Shown: positions 1 to 54,235, counted from the stretch's first letter. The stretch: 64,000 nucleotides of DNA from Aptenodytes patagonicus (GCF_965638725.1 NC_134950.1:140917636-140981635), one strand, 5' to 3'. Notes: generated from the letters alone by a model not told the origin. A program made the numbers and translations.

Positions 1-3000
1 AGAGAAAACAGAGCATACAAGTTAAATAATATCTTGTCCTGTTCTCAGTTTTCTCCAGTCTGATGTTTAGGGCTTCCTGAGCCAAACACTGTAGCTGCAT
101 CATGTTTAACACTTCTTGAAATTAATAGCCCTCAAAAACGTTCAGTGTAATTAATTTAGCACCAGGCTTTTAAATCTGGTGTACTACTGAAATAATATTG
201 TGGTGGATTTTCACATTGTTTGATTTTTTAGAAATCCAACATGCAACACTACCTTGCACAATTTTGTAAAATAGTTTTTGAACATTTTGTTTATTACTAC
301 TTCAAAATGAGGTCTGGTCTTTGTTATTGTGTCAATAGATTTCTGTCAGTTCAAGTCATGCTCTGTTCTTCTAAGGATTTTAAAAAACAATGGTGTTAAC
401 CCAAAAATTCAGATGGGCAAACTATCAGAGAGGGAAGTTAACAGGGCACCAGGCAGAGACTGTCCTTCCAGTTTCTTCAAACTACAGATGATAAAAAACA
501 TTTTCATAATTTGCTGTGCCAAGAAAGTGCTATCTGCAGTGAGATGTCTTACTCCTATCCAAGCAAAAGAAATAATTTTATCTAGGGAACACACAGGAAA
601 CATAATTTCCATTAGTTTGAGGCAGGGGAACTCTGTATTCCTCTAAATACTTGTTTAAAGCCTCAACAAAGCCTGATGGAAAATTGGGAGGGGAAAAAAA
701 AATCTTACCTGCTTCTCTCTGTGTGGACTTATTTCTCCGTTTCTTCTTCCTGTATAAATATACACATGAAAACAGGAATTCTGGGTGAAATCCTCAGCAA
801 AAATCAGTACAACTCCACCCAGCTAAAGCTAGTTGATGATCTGTGCTTCTGCTCCTTCAGAGTGCATCTGTTCTTACCATCCCACTCTTTATTAAATAAA
901 TAAATAAATATCCCCTTTCTCTACCATGCAGGCAAAGGCTTAAGGAAAGACACAGACTAACTTAGCCAGTAGTCAAAGCTTAGGAAACCTTACTCATGTG
1001 CGTCCTTCCTTTTATGATCCTCAGCTGTGAACGCTCTCCTTGGGTCAGGGACCAGACCTCTTCATAGAACAAAGCCAAAGAATGTGCTTTTTCTGCTTTT
1101 TCTTGCCGACCTAGCCACAGTTTATTTATTTCTATATTCAGTGTTATCAGATAACCACTGAGTGTGAATAGGATGTACCTCTTATCAGGGGTGCCATGTC
1201 TGTACTTGGACACAGCCAGAGCTGGCTGCTCAGCGATCTTACTGACTCACAACCTAGTAAGCTGGTCCCACATACAAGGTAAAAGCTAGGAGGAGAAATG
1301 ATAGGCCCAGAAAGAAAGAACATAGCTCTTAGCACTAGGATGTGGGAGGCTTGACTTTAAATCCCCCTTCTTCTTGAGGGATTTCACTAAAACACACGTT
1401 TTAGTCTTTACAGGACCAAAGCCTTTGATACTAACAAAGGTAATCCAAGAATTTGAGGAAAATATATCATTATTTGTTCATAATCTGAATAGGATATATA
1501 TTTTAAGAATAGTTTTTCTCATCTGCATTTTAGAAGAGCACATAATTTAGTCAAGACTTTTACCCAGTAATGTTAATTTTTGTTTCACAAATATCAAAAA
1601 TAGTACTGCAAATACAAATAGGCTAAAGTCAGTAAGACTAGGAGTATGAAGTACATGGTTACTGACAAGATCAATGCTTTGGACCTTACTCAAACAGCAT
1701 TTATTCCATATAGGCTAAAGAATGAATTCTATGTTTTCCTACTTTTTTAAAATTGCAACTAAACAAGCTGTACACACACAAAGACAAACAGCATGGGAGA
1801 CAGAAAGAGAAGAAATAATAGTTGGGAACTGTATCACACGCAACTGATCAATGTAATTACATGTCAGTGCCACAGTTCAGTATGGGCAAAACATTAATAT
1901 TCCACCAGCCAAGCGACTTCCCAGACTTCAAAATATTCTGGCACATTCTGAGTAAATACAGCTGATAGACCTTTGAGTTAAGTTTCAAGCCATTATGTAA
2001 TAAAGGATATAAAAATACTTGAGAACCGTAAAAGAGTAAGGGGCCGATCCAAAGACAATTGAAGTTAATGGAAAGCCTACCACTGATTTTGTTTGGCTCT
2101 TAATAACCCCTTTGGGTACTGGAGATAGATTTCCTACAATTTATATTAAACGTCGTACTGCTTATCCAAGCCAAATTACATTAGATTTTTATACTGAAGT
2201 CCTTTACTACATAAGTCAAATGTAGTATATACAAGAGGTCAAATATGAAAGAGAATTAGGAGCTAAAACATACTAAAGATGTCATTACTTCTGAAAGCTA
2301 AACAGACTGTCAATGCTGAGTACATGTACATGGCAGTTTAAAAAATACCCTCTACAAATTTTAAAAGCATTTTGAAAAACAAATGCCTCTCAAAAGCCAA
2401 GCAATTGTCAGAAAAAGCCGCCAGCAAAATAAACATGAACAAATTTAACCTCTTGTAATGCTGTAGTGTTAGCCACAGAATGACCAAAATAAATAAATGC
2501 ATACGACCATTACTGATTCTCTGTTTCTATTTATTTGGTGTCAAAGATAGAGATGGGGGATAGAATCAAATATCTCATTCTGAACTGGAACTGGCGATGT
2601 GTCTTAATGTGTCTTAGTGATGTTTCAGGACACTAGTTTCAGAGCCATTAAATCGTGGTTTTAAATCAAATGAACCTTAGCTAAGTTAAACGTCAAACAA
2701 CTCACAATTTGAAGGGAAGATTGGAATTTGACTTTAAGGACAGAATTTATTAGATTAGACAAAGAATGTTAACAATTTATTGTTTCAGAAAGGGCAAGTT
2801 CACTTACTATTCACAAATAGTAAAACTGGCACAATAGAAAAGAAATTATTTTTACAAACAGAAAGAACTAAAAATGTTAAAGGGCAAGTGCAAGAGAACT
2901 CATCCCTCTCTGATGCTTTTGGATCTGCCCAGAGCTGTGGGCTCTCTCTCAGCCATCTGCTCCTTACAGGAGGGGTGTTATCTGCTGAAGGCAACTCCTT

Positions 3001-6000
3001 CCAAACATTCAGCACTTGGCATCACTACAATGACCCTTTGAAGCTTTGCAGGGAAATTTCTCCCAGCTTCCAGGTTCTGCTCACGGCTTTATTTGGAGTT
3101 ATCATCCACGTTCTATCTCTGCACAGATAACAAATACAGCAACATAGGTTTAAAGGGCTTATTCAGATTTACCTTGCCTACAATACAGACAGGCTTAATG
3201 GTACAGCACAGAGGATTCATTTAAGACTTCCATTCCTACTCTTAGCTACACAGTTTGAAAGAAAAGGCTTATAATAAATCAGATATAGTGGGCAATTTTA
3301 GCTTAAACTTAATCAGATTCTTCTCTGATTGTTTACCTTAGTTTACAAAATACCCCTAAGAACCTCTAAGTGGTAGAGCTGGGGATTCATTGTTCAGGAC
3401 AGCATCCACCCACCCAGCTGCTGCCCTCAGCTCTCAACCTCTGCTTCCCCTCTCCTGTGCACCACCATTCACACTAATTACTTGTTATTCCAAGTAGCCT
3501 ACCACAAGCGCTGCCTTTGTTGTAGGTGATCCTCTTATTTACCTTTGAGTTTAGGGCTTGGATACAACTACAAAAAACATTCGTGGCTTTGTCTGGAGCC
3601 AAATACTTTTAAAACTCAAAGGTGATTTCTCATTTCCAGTTCACACCTGAACAGCTATGCACACGTATTTGTGAATGTACACATTTTGGCAAACACTGCT
3701 GATTGTTCTTCCTGACTTAGTTACCTAAAATACTTCAGGCTATTACACCTTTATTTCTAAGCAGCCTGCTGTCCACTTGCCTGCTGCCCACTCTGGACTG
3801 TTCCCTCAAATGCAATTTGAGATAACATCATCTTGTTAAATACTGTATAAGACCCGTATTTCATATATATTTAGTTCATGACCTAAGGTGCGCTGCTACA
3901 GAGATCACACTAGCATGTTGGCAATGGAAGTGACAGATGAAGTAAGAAGTTGCTATGTTGGCTGCATTTATGAGAAAGTTCCCTTTTTTCTCTTTCACGT
4001 TTTTTCCAGGATTCCTGTTACACATACACACACGTCAGAGACGCACAATCACGAACTTAGGCAGATAACCATTAAACCGGAACAATCTAGTTGCAGCACC
4101 AAGGACTTAGCATCAGCATAGCCACCTTCTTTTTCATCTGAATTCTTACACTTCTGCAATGACTCTATTTTCAGCATTGCCCAAGTCCCTGCTCCTTGTC
4201 ACCCAACACGTCTGTTTTCTCCGATTTATCACTATGCTCTTCCCTCCCTAATAAGTCAGTCCTGAGTCAGCAAAAGCACTTCTACTCAGGCTTCGTTCAA
4301 AAAAATAATTTAATTCATTCATAGGCGAAACTTAAGAAGCCACCTTAAATTAAATATATATTTAAAAGCTTTACTGAACAGACTGGGATTACTAAACTGG
4401 AAGTTAACCTTGGAATAATTTTCAAACTCTTTCTTCATTGGTATTCATAAAATCCACTCTGGGAAATGCTGCTCTGTGCTGCAAAGTCTGAATGCTCCCT
4501 AGCATTGATACCATTGCTCCCTGTGTCGTGTTTTTAGTCGAACTTTAAACTGTTTACAACACTAATGACTTGGACTACATATTCATTTATAGTATCTGAA
4601 ATTCCTCCTCCATTCGACAGTCTTGGGTTTTCCTCCCAAACATCCTGCTACTTAACAATATGCACGTACAAAATTGTAGTTTGACTTCATATTCCATTGT
4701 AAGTGAAAGAGGTGTTTTCAGTAGTGCAAGCCGATTTTACAAAGCCTATGATTTACTTAGTTAAAACTATGTAAATTACTGTCTAAAACTTTCTGAAATT
4801 GCAACCTGCTGGGAAGACCTATACTCCTATTGTAAGCATGAGGCTGCCCTAGAATTACTTTCATTTTTCATAAATTCACTGGCACTGACACAACTCTGTC
4901 ACCGTGAGTGCCGAGTACTACTTTTGGCAAGCTGTCAGCTCTTTTAACCACAATATGCTCTTGCTCTGCTGTCGCTGTAAGAGGCTACAAGGCTGATAGT
5001 AGCAGAGGGAGCTGGTAGAGGAAAACCAGTGCAGAAAAGATGAAAGGTATCTTTACTCCAGCAGCCGTTATTGCCACCTCTTTCAGTCTCCTGCATGATC
5101 CATGATGAAAGGTGTTAATCCTCCTGTAAATACCACTCCATCACGACTAGCAGGGGTCAAAGAAGTAGCTCAATGTTTAAATTTTGTCAAAGCTTCTCAC
5201 GTCTCTCTTTCTAGGTCCTTATTTTGTAACTTGTTTTGTAAAATACCTCTTTCTTTCCTTTTGTCTTCTTTATAAACATGCAGTTTGGGAAAAAAATAAA
5301 AATAAAACCCAAACTAATTTCAGATGTATGCAACTTTTCAGGATAAAAGTTTATCATATCTGGTAACAAATAACCCAGATAGTTGACTAAACAATTAGGA
5401 AAACTCATCGTTAAAATTTCCCTGAATGCTTAGGAGAAAAGTATCTGCCTCAGAGAACTGACAGAAATCCAAGACTCTGAATTCAACTCCCAGGCTGCAC
5501 CAGCAATTCGTTTTAAAAACTCGCTGCTGTCATGGAGCTGAACTGCTTCTCCAATGAAGAGGCTCAGGGTGTGTGAGCAAAAGAGGACTGAGGTTACCCA
5601 CACAATGCTGCTGGGTCTCTGCCTCGACTCCAAGCCCCGATACCTCCTTCTGCAGGGAAAACTGCTCTGCAAGGAGCCACCTAGGTCAGTACCTCCTGGA
5701 AGCTGTTCTCACTGAACATTTCACCCTTGCAGATGTTCAGTGGATGGCAGTAAGCTGTGTTTCAGTGTCAGCAACACTTATTTGTTTGATTTAGGTCTAC
5801 ATCTCCTACAGAGAATGTGAAACATATCTGCGGACTGCTGTACACCCTGGTGTGTGTAAAGTAGTTCAGTGCCTGCACAACCTCAGGCCTGCAAAGAAAA
5901 ATACCAGCATTACCAAATCTTAAACGCTGAGACTTGTCCTCTTCTTTGTCCTCTGCTAGACATTTCTAAAGAGGAGCATTTCCCGGCAAGCCTTGAGCCT

Positions 6001-6330
6001 TGGGTGCTTGAAACTGTTAGAACATTTGCTGAACTGATTGTGCATTAATGGTATCAAATACGCAGGCTGCAATTATTACTAAAGCAGAAGTATAAACCAC
6101 TCTTGGTGACCTAAGGAAATGACTAAAGGATTCACAGCACACAATGTCAAACCGGCTCCTTTTCAGCATTTTACTGCATGTTAAAAAATAATATAATTAG
6201 GGGTCGGAGGACAGTAGGACACTGCTCTTTCATGACGCCAACCAGCTTTGGGCCTGTCTGGGATACAGAAAAGCATCTTCATAAAGCTCCCGACAAGAAT
6301 CACTGTTTCGTTTGTTTTCTTGCTGAAAAT
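1..6330. other. Intergenic DNA upstream of VWDE
   Basis: AT-rich sequence without a supportable gene. The open frames here are short, overlap on both strands and match no protein family that I recognise. An (AAAT)5 tract lies at 892-911. In mammals the gene on this side of VWDE is SCIN, but I see no gelsolin-type exon here. Confidence 0.6.
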
Positions 6331-6486
6331 CTCTCCCGTGGAGCACCCGGGCAGGGGATGCCCGGGCGCGCAGGGGGATCGCTGGCGCCCAAGGCCCAAG
6401 CTCCCCTCGCCGCGCCCGGGCACACGCCGTAGCCGCCTGCCGCCGCCCAAGCGCCGGGAGCGGACACCCCCGCCGCGACCCCCGGC

Positions 6487-6512
6487 GGGGCCGGGCCGGG
6501 CCGGGCCGGGGG
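6487..6512 (+). repeat. (GGGCC)n G-rich tract in the VWDE promoter
   Basis: Five G-runs of 3 to 5 bases are separated by CC, matching the classical G-quadruplex pattern. It lies about 225 bp upstream of the VWDE start codon. Confidence 0.7.
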
Positions 6513-6700
6513 CCGGCAGGGAGGCGGGCTGAGGGCCGGGCCCCGCGAGGACCCCCCGAGGGAGGGGCCGCACTAAGGCGCGGGGTGGGCGCACGGAGCC
6601 GCCAGAAGAGCGCGGAGGCGCGGCCCGGCCCGGGAGCACGGCGGAGGAGCCTCCCGGCGGCGGGGCGAGCGGGGCGGCGCAGGGGAGCGGCGCGGCCGGC

Positions 6701-6720
6701 CGGTCGGTCGGTCGGTCGGC
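6701..6720 (+). repeat. (CGGT)4 tetranucleotide run in the probable VWDE 5' UTR
   Basis: Four CGGT units end 15 bp before the start codon at 6736. Such a run may vary in length between individuals. Confidence 0.7.
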
Positions 6721-6735
6721 CGGCGCGGCGGGGCC

Positions 6736-46911
<40,176 letters not shown>

Positions 46912-48850
46912 AGAAAAGAAGTGTATCCATTAAATTGCAGTGCTGCATGGATGTATGAGACTTGCAAATAGCAAGATGGTGGAAGGCAATTACAGGTTTT
47001 ATTTAAATGAAAGGAATATCCAGAAGCATTATTTTAAAAGATTCATATTACAGTCATGAATTTTGGTGAGCTTCAGTAAAACAAACTTGTAGTCATTAAA
47101 ACACATGTATATTTCTATAATTTTCTGCTACCTCATGCACAAACCCCACAGCCTCTGATTCTTCTCTAGGCTCACAGATTTGATGAATGACGCAAACCCA
47201 AAATTCTGCAGTTTGTTGATGTAGTCAACTGGACTATTAGACGTCCTTTGTGGGAACAAGACTGTAATAGCTGCTGAGTGTCTCTAGGAAAGAAGGCAGC
47301 ACTTCACCACTTGTGAATGGTACCTTCTGTTTTAAAACATTGTTTACATGCATATTATTTGGCTGCATACAGATGGAAGAGCAGAACTGTTTGTTTCTTC
47401 TTTGTCTTGTATTTGCGTCAGTCTGTTATAATGTCTACCTAGTAGTGAGGAAGGAAGGGGAACCGAAGACAAGACTTGGCTACTAACAATGGAGGCAAGG
47501 CCACATGTCTTGTTAACAGTCAACCAGAGGCAGAATAGTTGTGGTTTATCTGTGGCAAGCCTTTGTAGCCAGGAGCCAGATACCAACTCCTTTTTTTTTT
47601 CCCCCCTCCCCTCTTCACTTCTCCATTACACACAGGCAGTTGAGTACCCAGCTACTGAATGATTTCTGTGTCTGTAAGACTCTTTTATGCCCCTGTTTTG
47701 AGATAGCATTCAGTAATAGGAGGAAATGTTGTCCCTGAGTCTCTTAGAGAAAATTGACAATGCTTTTAGCCATGCTGAATCTTAAAACGGGAACTAGTAA
47801 GAGGAGGAATTTGCTGTACATCATGCCATACGTATACATCAGATCAGAAAGTATTTGTAGAAACTTCATAGAGGAGTTTTTTTCCATTACCTATTGCTCC
47901 AGTGAACTGTTAGCAACTACCAGCAGCCAGATAGTTTTTGAACAAATAAATTCCAGTTTTTCTGAAGTTTCCTACAGAGGACCACCATCATCATCTTCCC
48001 CTAGAGCTGTGAAAGACATTTCAGTTCCTGCCCCAACCAGCTGAGCTCTGGTAATAGGTACAGATGTCCCTTTAGCTAAGCCATTGAAGTTTACTGTTTT
48101 GTTTTTTTTTTTTAAACCAAAAATAAACGTCATCACTTCCTGTTCTCCTGAGCAATATTCAATTTACATACACTAATTCTGAATGGGAAGAAAATGGAGC
48201 TCATTTTGCCATTTACTGCCACTGGGGGATGCTGATTGCCAAATCATAGCTGTTAGCAGCTCTGTGCCTAGATTTCTCCTCACCTTTTGATAGTCCTCTT
48301 AAGTAATTTTGCAAAGTAAGCTGGCATTTTGAGAGCTCAGCATCATTCCAGAACGACACCTGATGGATTTCCAAGTGCCTGACTGGTGTATTTAAAAAAC
48401 GTTTTCAATTTCCCACTTGCATTTTAAGTTTCAGTGTTTCCACAGTTTCTTTTAATCGAGCCTCCAAGTGGCTGATAGCCTGATCTGCTGGGAACTGTTG
48501 TATTATTTAAAACCTACTCCACTTGAGCTGTTTCCTTTCTCACATCTCACAAAGATCCCTATGAACAGAACCTGACTAGCTATTGGAACTGATGCCTCAG
48601 GATGATGCTTTGAATACACAAGGTTCTGAAAATGTTTTTAAAATGTAAACACACCAATATCACATAATCTCATACTGTAATAACCTCCATTCCACGTGTC
48701 AGTTACAGAGGTGGTGTGCCATCTGCCAGGAACACTGTTGATGGTACTTTGGTTAATGAGTTTGTGCAACCCTCCACAAAACTGAGTCAATATATATATG
48801 CACCTTTCTAGGATTTCAGGCTGAATAAAGAGGTTTTTTTAATCATAACT
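46912..48850 (+). other. VWDE: Probable VWDE 3' UTR
   Basis: No further coding exon. AATAAA hexamers occur at 47945, 48122 and 48824. The last one is followed by a T-rich stretch and is the best cleavage signal by eye, so the 3' UTR could be up to about 1.9 kb. Confidence 0.5.
48824..48829 (+). terminator. Candidate VWDE polyadenylation signal
   Basis: AATAAA, followed after GAGG by a T-run, as in a downstream U-rich element. AATAAA at 47945 and 48122 are alternatives. Confidence 0.45.
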
Positions 48851-51800
48851 TTTAGTATTTCCCACTAATTTTCAGTGTTTCTAAAGGCAGAAATTATTTC
48901 TTTTACATTTTCCAAATGCAAGCTGCACGAACAAAAGCACATCCAGAGTTTTGCTACAGTAGTTAAAAATGCTCAGTGCTAAGCTGTGCTATTTTCCAGC
49001 AAGCACATAAAGCAGAAAAATGACTAGTACATGCATAAAGGCAGACAGCTACTTCAAAACTGCCCAGTAATTATGTGATTAGTTGAAACTATTTTGTTAC
49101 TAGATTGTCCATCATACACATGAAACAGAATTCACTGCACTTTGAAAGCGTGTTGCAACAATGCAGTAAAATTGCTCAGTTTAACAAGAGGCAGAAGGAT
49201 ATAGAGGGCTTGTGTACACAGGTTAACAAAATTGTTCTAAAATTGCATCATGTTAATTAGGCCCAAAAGAATTTGGGGATTTGGAAAGGGGGAGAAGGGT
49301 TGCGTACTGCAGGAGTTGCCACGGTTCCAGTCCAGTGGAACTTGTGCCAAACTGAAGATCTTGCAGTGATTCTTAGCACATTACACAGAATACAGGTATC
49401 GTCACTGAATTTTCTTGCATGATTTCTTTACATACTGAACGGTGCTGGAAGGTACCTCTGTACCTCATCCGTTTATTATCTGGTTGCACTAAAGTTGCTC
49501 TGCAGGCCAGCAGAAATTCTCCCAAGTGCCGATTGACTTTTGCCCATGATCTTGAAAAGACTTTTAAAATGCAGTATAATGAATGTTTTCTGAAGGAAGG
49601 ACTCGTATCACAGAAGGTACCACGGATCTTAGCAAGGACTCGGTTTCCTAGATTTGTATCCATGTGGGCTGTGACACAGAAAAAAACAAAAAAATGGGCC
49701 CCATGTGAAAGGCTCTTTCTTTTTACAAAAGTTAATTATCTATTCTCATAGCTGAGAATAGAAAGTGAGTTAACATTTCCACCTACCAAAAGCAAATCCA
49801 TGAAGAAGAATCCGTGCAAACCCTAAAGTAAATCAGTATACAAGCCTAAGCTACTTGACAAATTGGCTATATCCACTCCATTACTTGCCCAAATGGGAAA
49901 ATCCAAAATTTAAATTCTCAATAAAACATAACACCTGGGTACATATACAAAACCAAACACAGAGGTTAGAAAGTGTTACTAATGACTAAAGGTGTTTATG
50001 CTGTTTCTCTTCTATAAAGGTATCACATGGCAACGTCGAGTCATTTTACGCAACTTCCATGTTGCGTAAGGATATTTTACAGATAAACCAAGATATCTAT
50101 TTTACAGATAAACCAAGTAACTCCATTCTTGCTACAACCACTTACAGTAAAAGAGAAAATATAAATGGTAAAATGTGCATGTAAGTAAATTAAAAAGAAG
50201 AAACATTTCTCACCTTTCCACGCACACTCTAAAAAGATAGAATATCAAAACCGCAACCAGTGCACCACCCCTACAATTTTTCCAGTTGTTTTTAGTGAAA
50301 AGCAGAGCATCTACATAAGGTGTTACAGTTAGCTCCAATAAATAAGGGAGGTAACCTGTTCTGCATCGTTTTTCTTGACCTTTGAGCTGCATGCGTAACT
50401 AGCTTTTCACAGGAACAGACATCTAGCTCCAAAAATTGCATGCTGTAACTAGTATGTTCAACCCTCCAGTGAGTGGGAAACAAACAAAAGACAAGAAACA
50501 CTGACAGCTCTTTTAGTAAATGTACGTAGAACTGTGGAAATAATAATTTGGGGACACGGGCTGTCATTAATAATACATTCTGAGACTGTTCTACGTTAAA
50601 ATAACTACTAGAAAATTCACTTTTAAACTCACTAAAAATACTGTGATTTAAATTATTTTTCTTAAAAACAAAACCAAAAAAGCGCAGTGAAAAAACCCTG
50701 GAGCCAGTAGATGGTGCTACATTCAAGCAGTATTTCTAAAATATGCCATCACATTCTGTGTGCCATCAAATTACTGCTTGCTTACTTCAATCATTTCTAA
50801 AGAGGGAACTATTTAAATTAGCATTTGCTCTGGCCTGCGCAGAAACACCAATTACAGGTTTCTCTCACTGACTGCTCCTGGTGTCATGCTCCTAACGATG
50901 CTACTCTCTCTTTTGGCTTCTAATCACCATTATTGTCACTTTTGGCTTTATTAGTAGAAGTCGGTCTTTTCAGGAACAATACTGAGATATTACGCCTCTT
51001 TGCATTTACATTCTTCTGCTCATTTACTCTGAAATCTTGGATCTGAGGCAATTAATTTTTTTCCATTCACTTCTCTGCAATCAGTATGTCATCTAAGGTA
51101 TTCAACTCCTGAATTTCTAAATTATGCGATTATTATCACTGTGATTATTGCAGTGAACTGTGACACAGACACAGAATTTCATCATCATAAAGCTCACTCC
51201 AGAACCGTTGATGAAATCATCTTGTTCCATATATGAAAACCACATTTTTCACCACCGTCTGAAATATCCAGTGTATCACAGCAAAAGCAGCACAAAAAAC
51301 ATACACTCCTCTTACTCTGTGCCCTGCCCCGGCAACAAAACCTGCACACACATGTCCGTAGCAGGTTTCATCTGAACAAAAGGAACAGCTTCCAAAGCAA
51401 GGGCAGAGGAAGGCTTCTCAAATACACAACACAGCAACTGCTCCTAACAGAAAACGGGAGTCTCATGAACTATACCATTGTCTTTCATTTGCCGTCCGTA
51501 TGCTGGGGTTCTCTCTTTTAGAGAAGGTTGGTAACTGAGAAGACCCCATTTCCTTTGCTTCTTGTCAACGCTTAGTGGCTTGTAATCCCTGGAGAAACAT
51601 GTCCATGTAAGTCACTCTGCCTGTGAAAGCTACACGTTCTGGTATGGGAGCTCATACACAGATACAATGTTTTTCCATCAAATGGATTAAAATAATGCAT
51701 AGTTAAAATTCTCCCACCAAAAATTCCAGTTTCACCTAGAAGACAATGAAATCAATCTCTCTCAAAAAAAAAAAAAATTATTTGGGCATCATTCAGAAAG

Positions 51801-52080
51801 TTGACTGATTCAACTTGCATGTTTTGGCAAAACCTTCCTCAACTGTAGCCTTCAAGAAACAGCACAGATGAACCATGGAACAATGAACGCAGGCGTCTCA
51901 GTCCGCTCTGCAGCCTGTTCAACAGGCAGCAAAACCTAAATGAGGCCGAACTGGAACACGTCCGGAAGACAAGCCTGAGCATCCTCCACACAGGCGATTT
52001 GTGACAGACATGGCTTTTCTTCACTGCCAGTCTGTTGCCTCCCATTATATTGCTCCTGCAATGACACAATCATCTTGAAT
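48851..52080. other. Intergenic DNA between the convergent 3' ends
   Basis: AT-rich and without a supportable gene. A 9-bp inverted repeat at 50046-50069 is followed by a 20-bp direct repeat with period 25 at 50073-50117. Confidence 0.6.
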
Positions 52081-52084
52081 AGGA

Positions 52085-53722
52085 ATGACTCATCAATGTC
52101 TGCATCTCCAGAAGGGAGATAACACATTTCCCCCCATGATCCAAGGGGAAATGGTTAGCAACCTGCTACACCACTTAGACACACACGTCTATGGGGCCGG
52201 ATGGGATCCACCCAAGGGTACTGAGGGAGCTGGCAGAAGTGCTCACCAAGCCACTTTCAATCCTTTATCAGCAGTCCTGGCTAACAGGGAAGGTCCCAGT
52301 TGACTGGTTAGCAAATGTGACATCCATCTACAAGACGGGCCAGAAGGAGGATCCGGGGAACTACAGGCCTGTCAGCCTGACCTCAGTGCCAAAGAAGGTT
52401 ATGGGGCAGATCATCTTGAGTGCCATCACGCGACACATACAGGACAACCAGGTTATCAATCAGGCCCAGTCAGCATGGGTTTATGAAAGGCAGGTCCTGC
52501 TTGACTAACCTGATCTCCTTCTATGACAAGGTGACCCACTTAGTGGATGAGGGAAAGGCTGTGGATGTTGTCTACTTAGACTTTAGTAAGGCCTTTGACA
52601 CTGTTTCCCACAGCATTCTCCTGGAGAAACTGGCTGCTCATGGCTTGGACAGGCGTACCCTTCGCTGGGTAAAATGCTGGCTGGACGGCCAGGCCCAGAG
52701 AGTTGTGGTGAATGGAGTTAAATCCAGTTGGCGGTCGGTCACAGGTGGTGTTCCCCAGGGCTCAGTACTGGAGCCAGTTCTGTTTAAAATATCTTTATCA
52801 ATGATCTGGATGAGGGGATCGAGTGCACCCTTAGTAAGTTTGCAGACGACACCAAGTTGGGCGGGAGCATTGATCTGCTCGAGGGTAGGAAGGCTCTGCA
52901 GGGGGATCTGGACAGGCTGGATCGATGGGCCCAGGCCAACTGTATGAGGTTCAACAAGGACAAGTGCCGGGTCCTGCACTTTGGCCACAACAACCCCATG
53001 CAGCGCTACAGGCTTGGGGAAGAGTGGCTGGAAAGCTGCCTGTCGGAAAAGGACCTGGGGGTGCTGGTTGACAGCCAGCTGAACATGAGCCGGCAGCGTG
53101 CCCAGGTGGCCAAGAAGGCCAATGGCATCCTGGCCTGTATCAGAAATAGTGTGGCCAGCAGGAGTAGGGAAGTGATCGTGCCCCTGTACTCAGCACTGGT
53201 GAGACCGCACCTGGAATCCTGTGTTCAGTTTTGGGCCCTTCACTACAAGAAGGACGTTGAGGTGCTGGAGCGTGTCCAGAGAAGGGCAACAAAGCTGGTG
53301 AAGGGTCTGGAGAACAAGTCTTACAAGGAGCGGCTGAGGGAACTGGGGTTGTTTAGCCTGGAGAAAAGAAGACTCAGGGAAGACATAGCGCTCTCTACAA
53401 CTATCTGAAAGGAGGTTGTAGCAAGGTGTCAGTCTCTTCTCCCAAGTAACAAGCGATAGGACAAGAGGAAACAGCCTCAAGTTGCGCCAGGGGAGGTTTA
53501 CATTGGATATTAGGAAAAATTTCTTCACTGAAAGGGTGGTCAAGACTTGGAACAGGCTGCTCAGGGAAGTGGTCGAATCACCATCCCCGGAGGTATTTAA
53601 AAGATGTGTAGATGTGGCGCTTAGGGACATGGTTTAGTGGTGGACTTGGCAGTGTTAGGTTAAAATGGCTGGACTTGATGATCTTAAAGGTCTTTTCCAA
53701 CCTAAACGATTCTATGATTCTA
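52085..53722 (+). mobile_element. CR1 LINE, 5'-truncated and frame-broken
   Basis: The non-LTR retrotransposon CR1, dominant in birds. Seen: reverse transcriptase motifs in order, [45 protein letters not shown] and FADDTK, then the thumb region and a 3' UTR ending TCTATGATTCTAT. The catalytic FADD is intact, but the frame shifts at about 52478 and 52785 and again near the 5' end, so this copy cannot encode a working enzyme. The upstream ORF1 and endonuclease regions are absent. The 5' limit is approximate and CR1-related sequence may reach back toward 51850. It lies between the 3' ends of VWDE and the EGF-only gene. Confidence 0.93.
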
Positions 53723-54190
53723 TCTTACTGGGATAAGGAAAAGAAGTAATTGGAAGTTGAGAGATGATCAGATAATATGATTATAGAAGTAGTCAAGATA
53801 AGGACTCTTTCAGAGTATCAGTATGGATTAAGCTTTCAGAAAGTAACAGTGGAACTGTCTGAACAAGTACTGTGTTTTGGGTTTTTTTAGTACTGCTTAA
53901 CTGACCAAGATCCAAATCTGATTGGCGGGGAGGGGCAGGAAGCATACATAAAGCAATAACCAGGATTTTAGTAAGATGCTTTGCAGTTTGCTAATGTTCC
54001 AGAAAGATGCAAACTCTGCAAGTTTCCTCTTGCAACTGTGTAATCTTATTGAAGGTAAATTATACTTGAACTAACATCCACTTCTGATGATCTGAATTAA
54101 GGACGTTATCTTTCATGTGCTTTTTAAAAACACATCATTAATATAACACAATAATTGTAGTCCAAGGGGGAAAAAAATCAAAAAGAAGAG
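53723..54190. other. Short intergenic stretch after the CR1
   Basis: AT-rich and non-coding. Its right end, read on the minus strand, is U-rich and may be the downstream element for polyadenylation of the EGF-only gene. Confidence 0.5.
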
Positions 54191-54212
54191 CACAGGTCTA
54201 TTCTGAAGTACT

Positions 54213-54235
54213 TTATTTGAAGAGTAATTTTATTT
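54213..54235 (-). terminator. Polyadenylation signals of the EGF-only gene
   Basis: Two AATAAA hexamers on the minus strand (54230-54235 and 54213-54218) lie about 300 bp past the stop codon. Within 50 bp a U-rich tract follows. This arrangement fits a real gene 3' end. Confidence 0.6.

Noticed and set aside
2780-3130. 116-codon + strand frame in the left flank
   Set aside because: Mixed composition without a recognisable motif; an overlapping frame exists on the other strand; no promoter or splice evidence.
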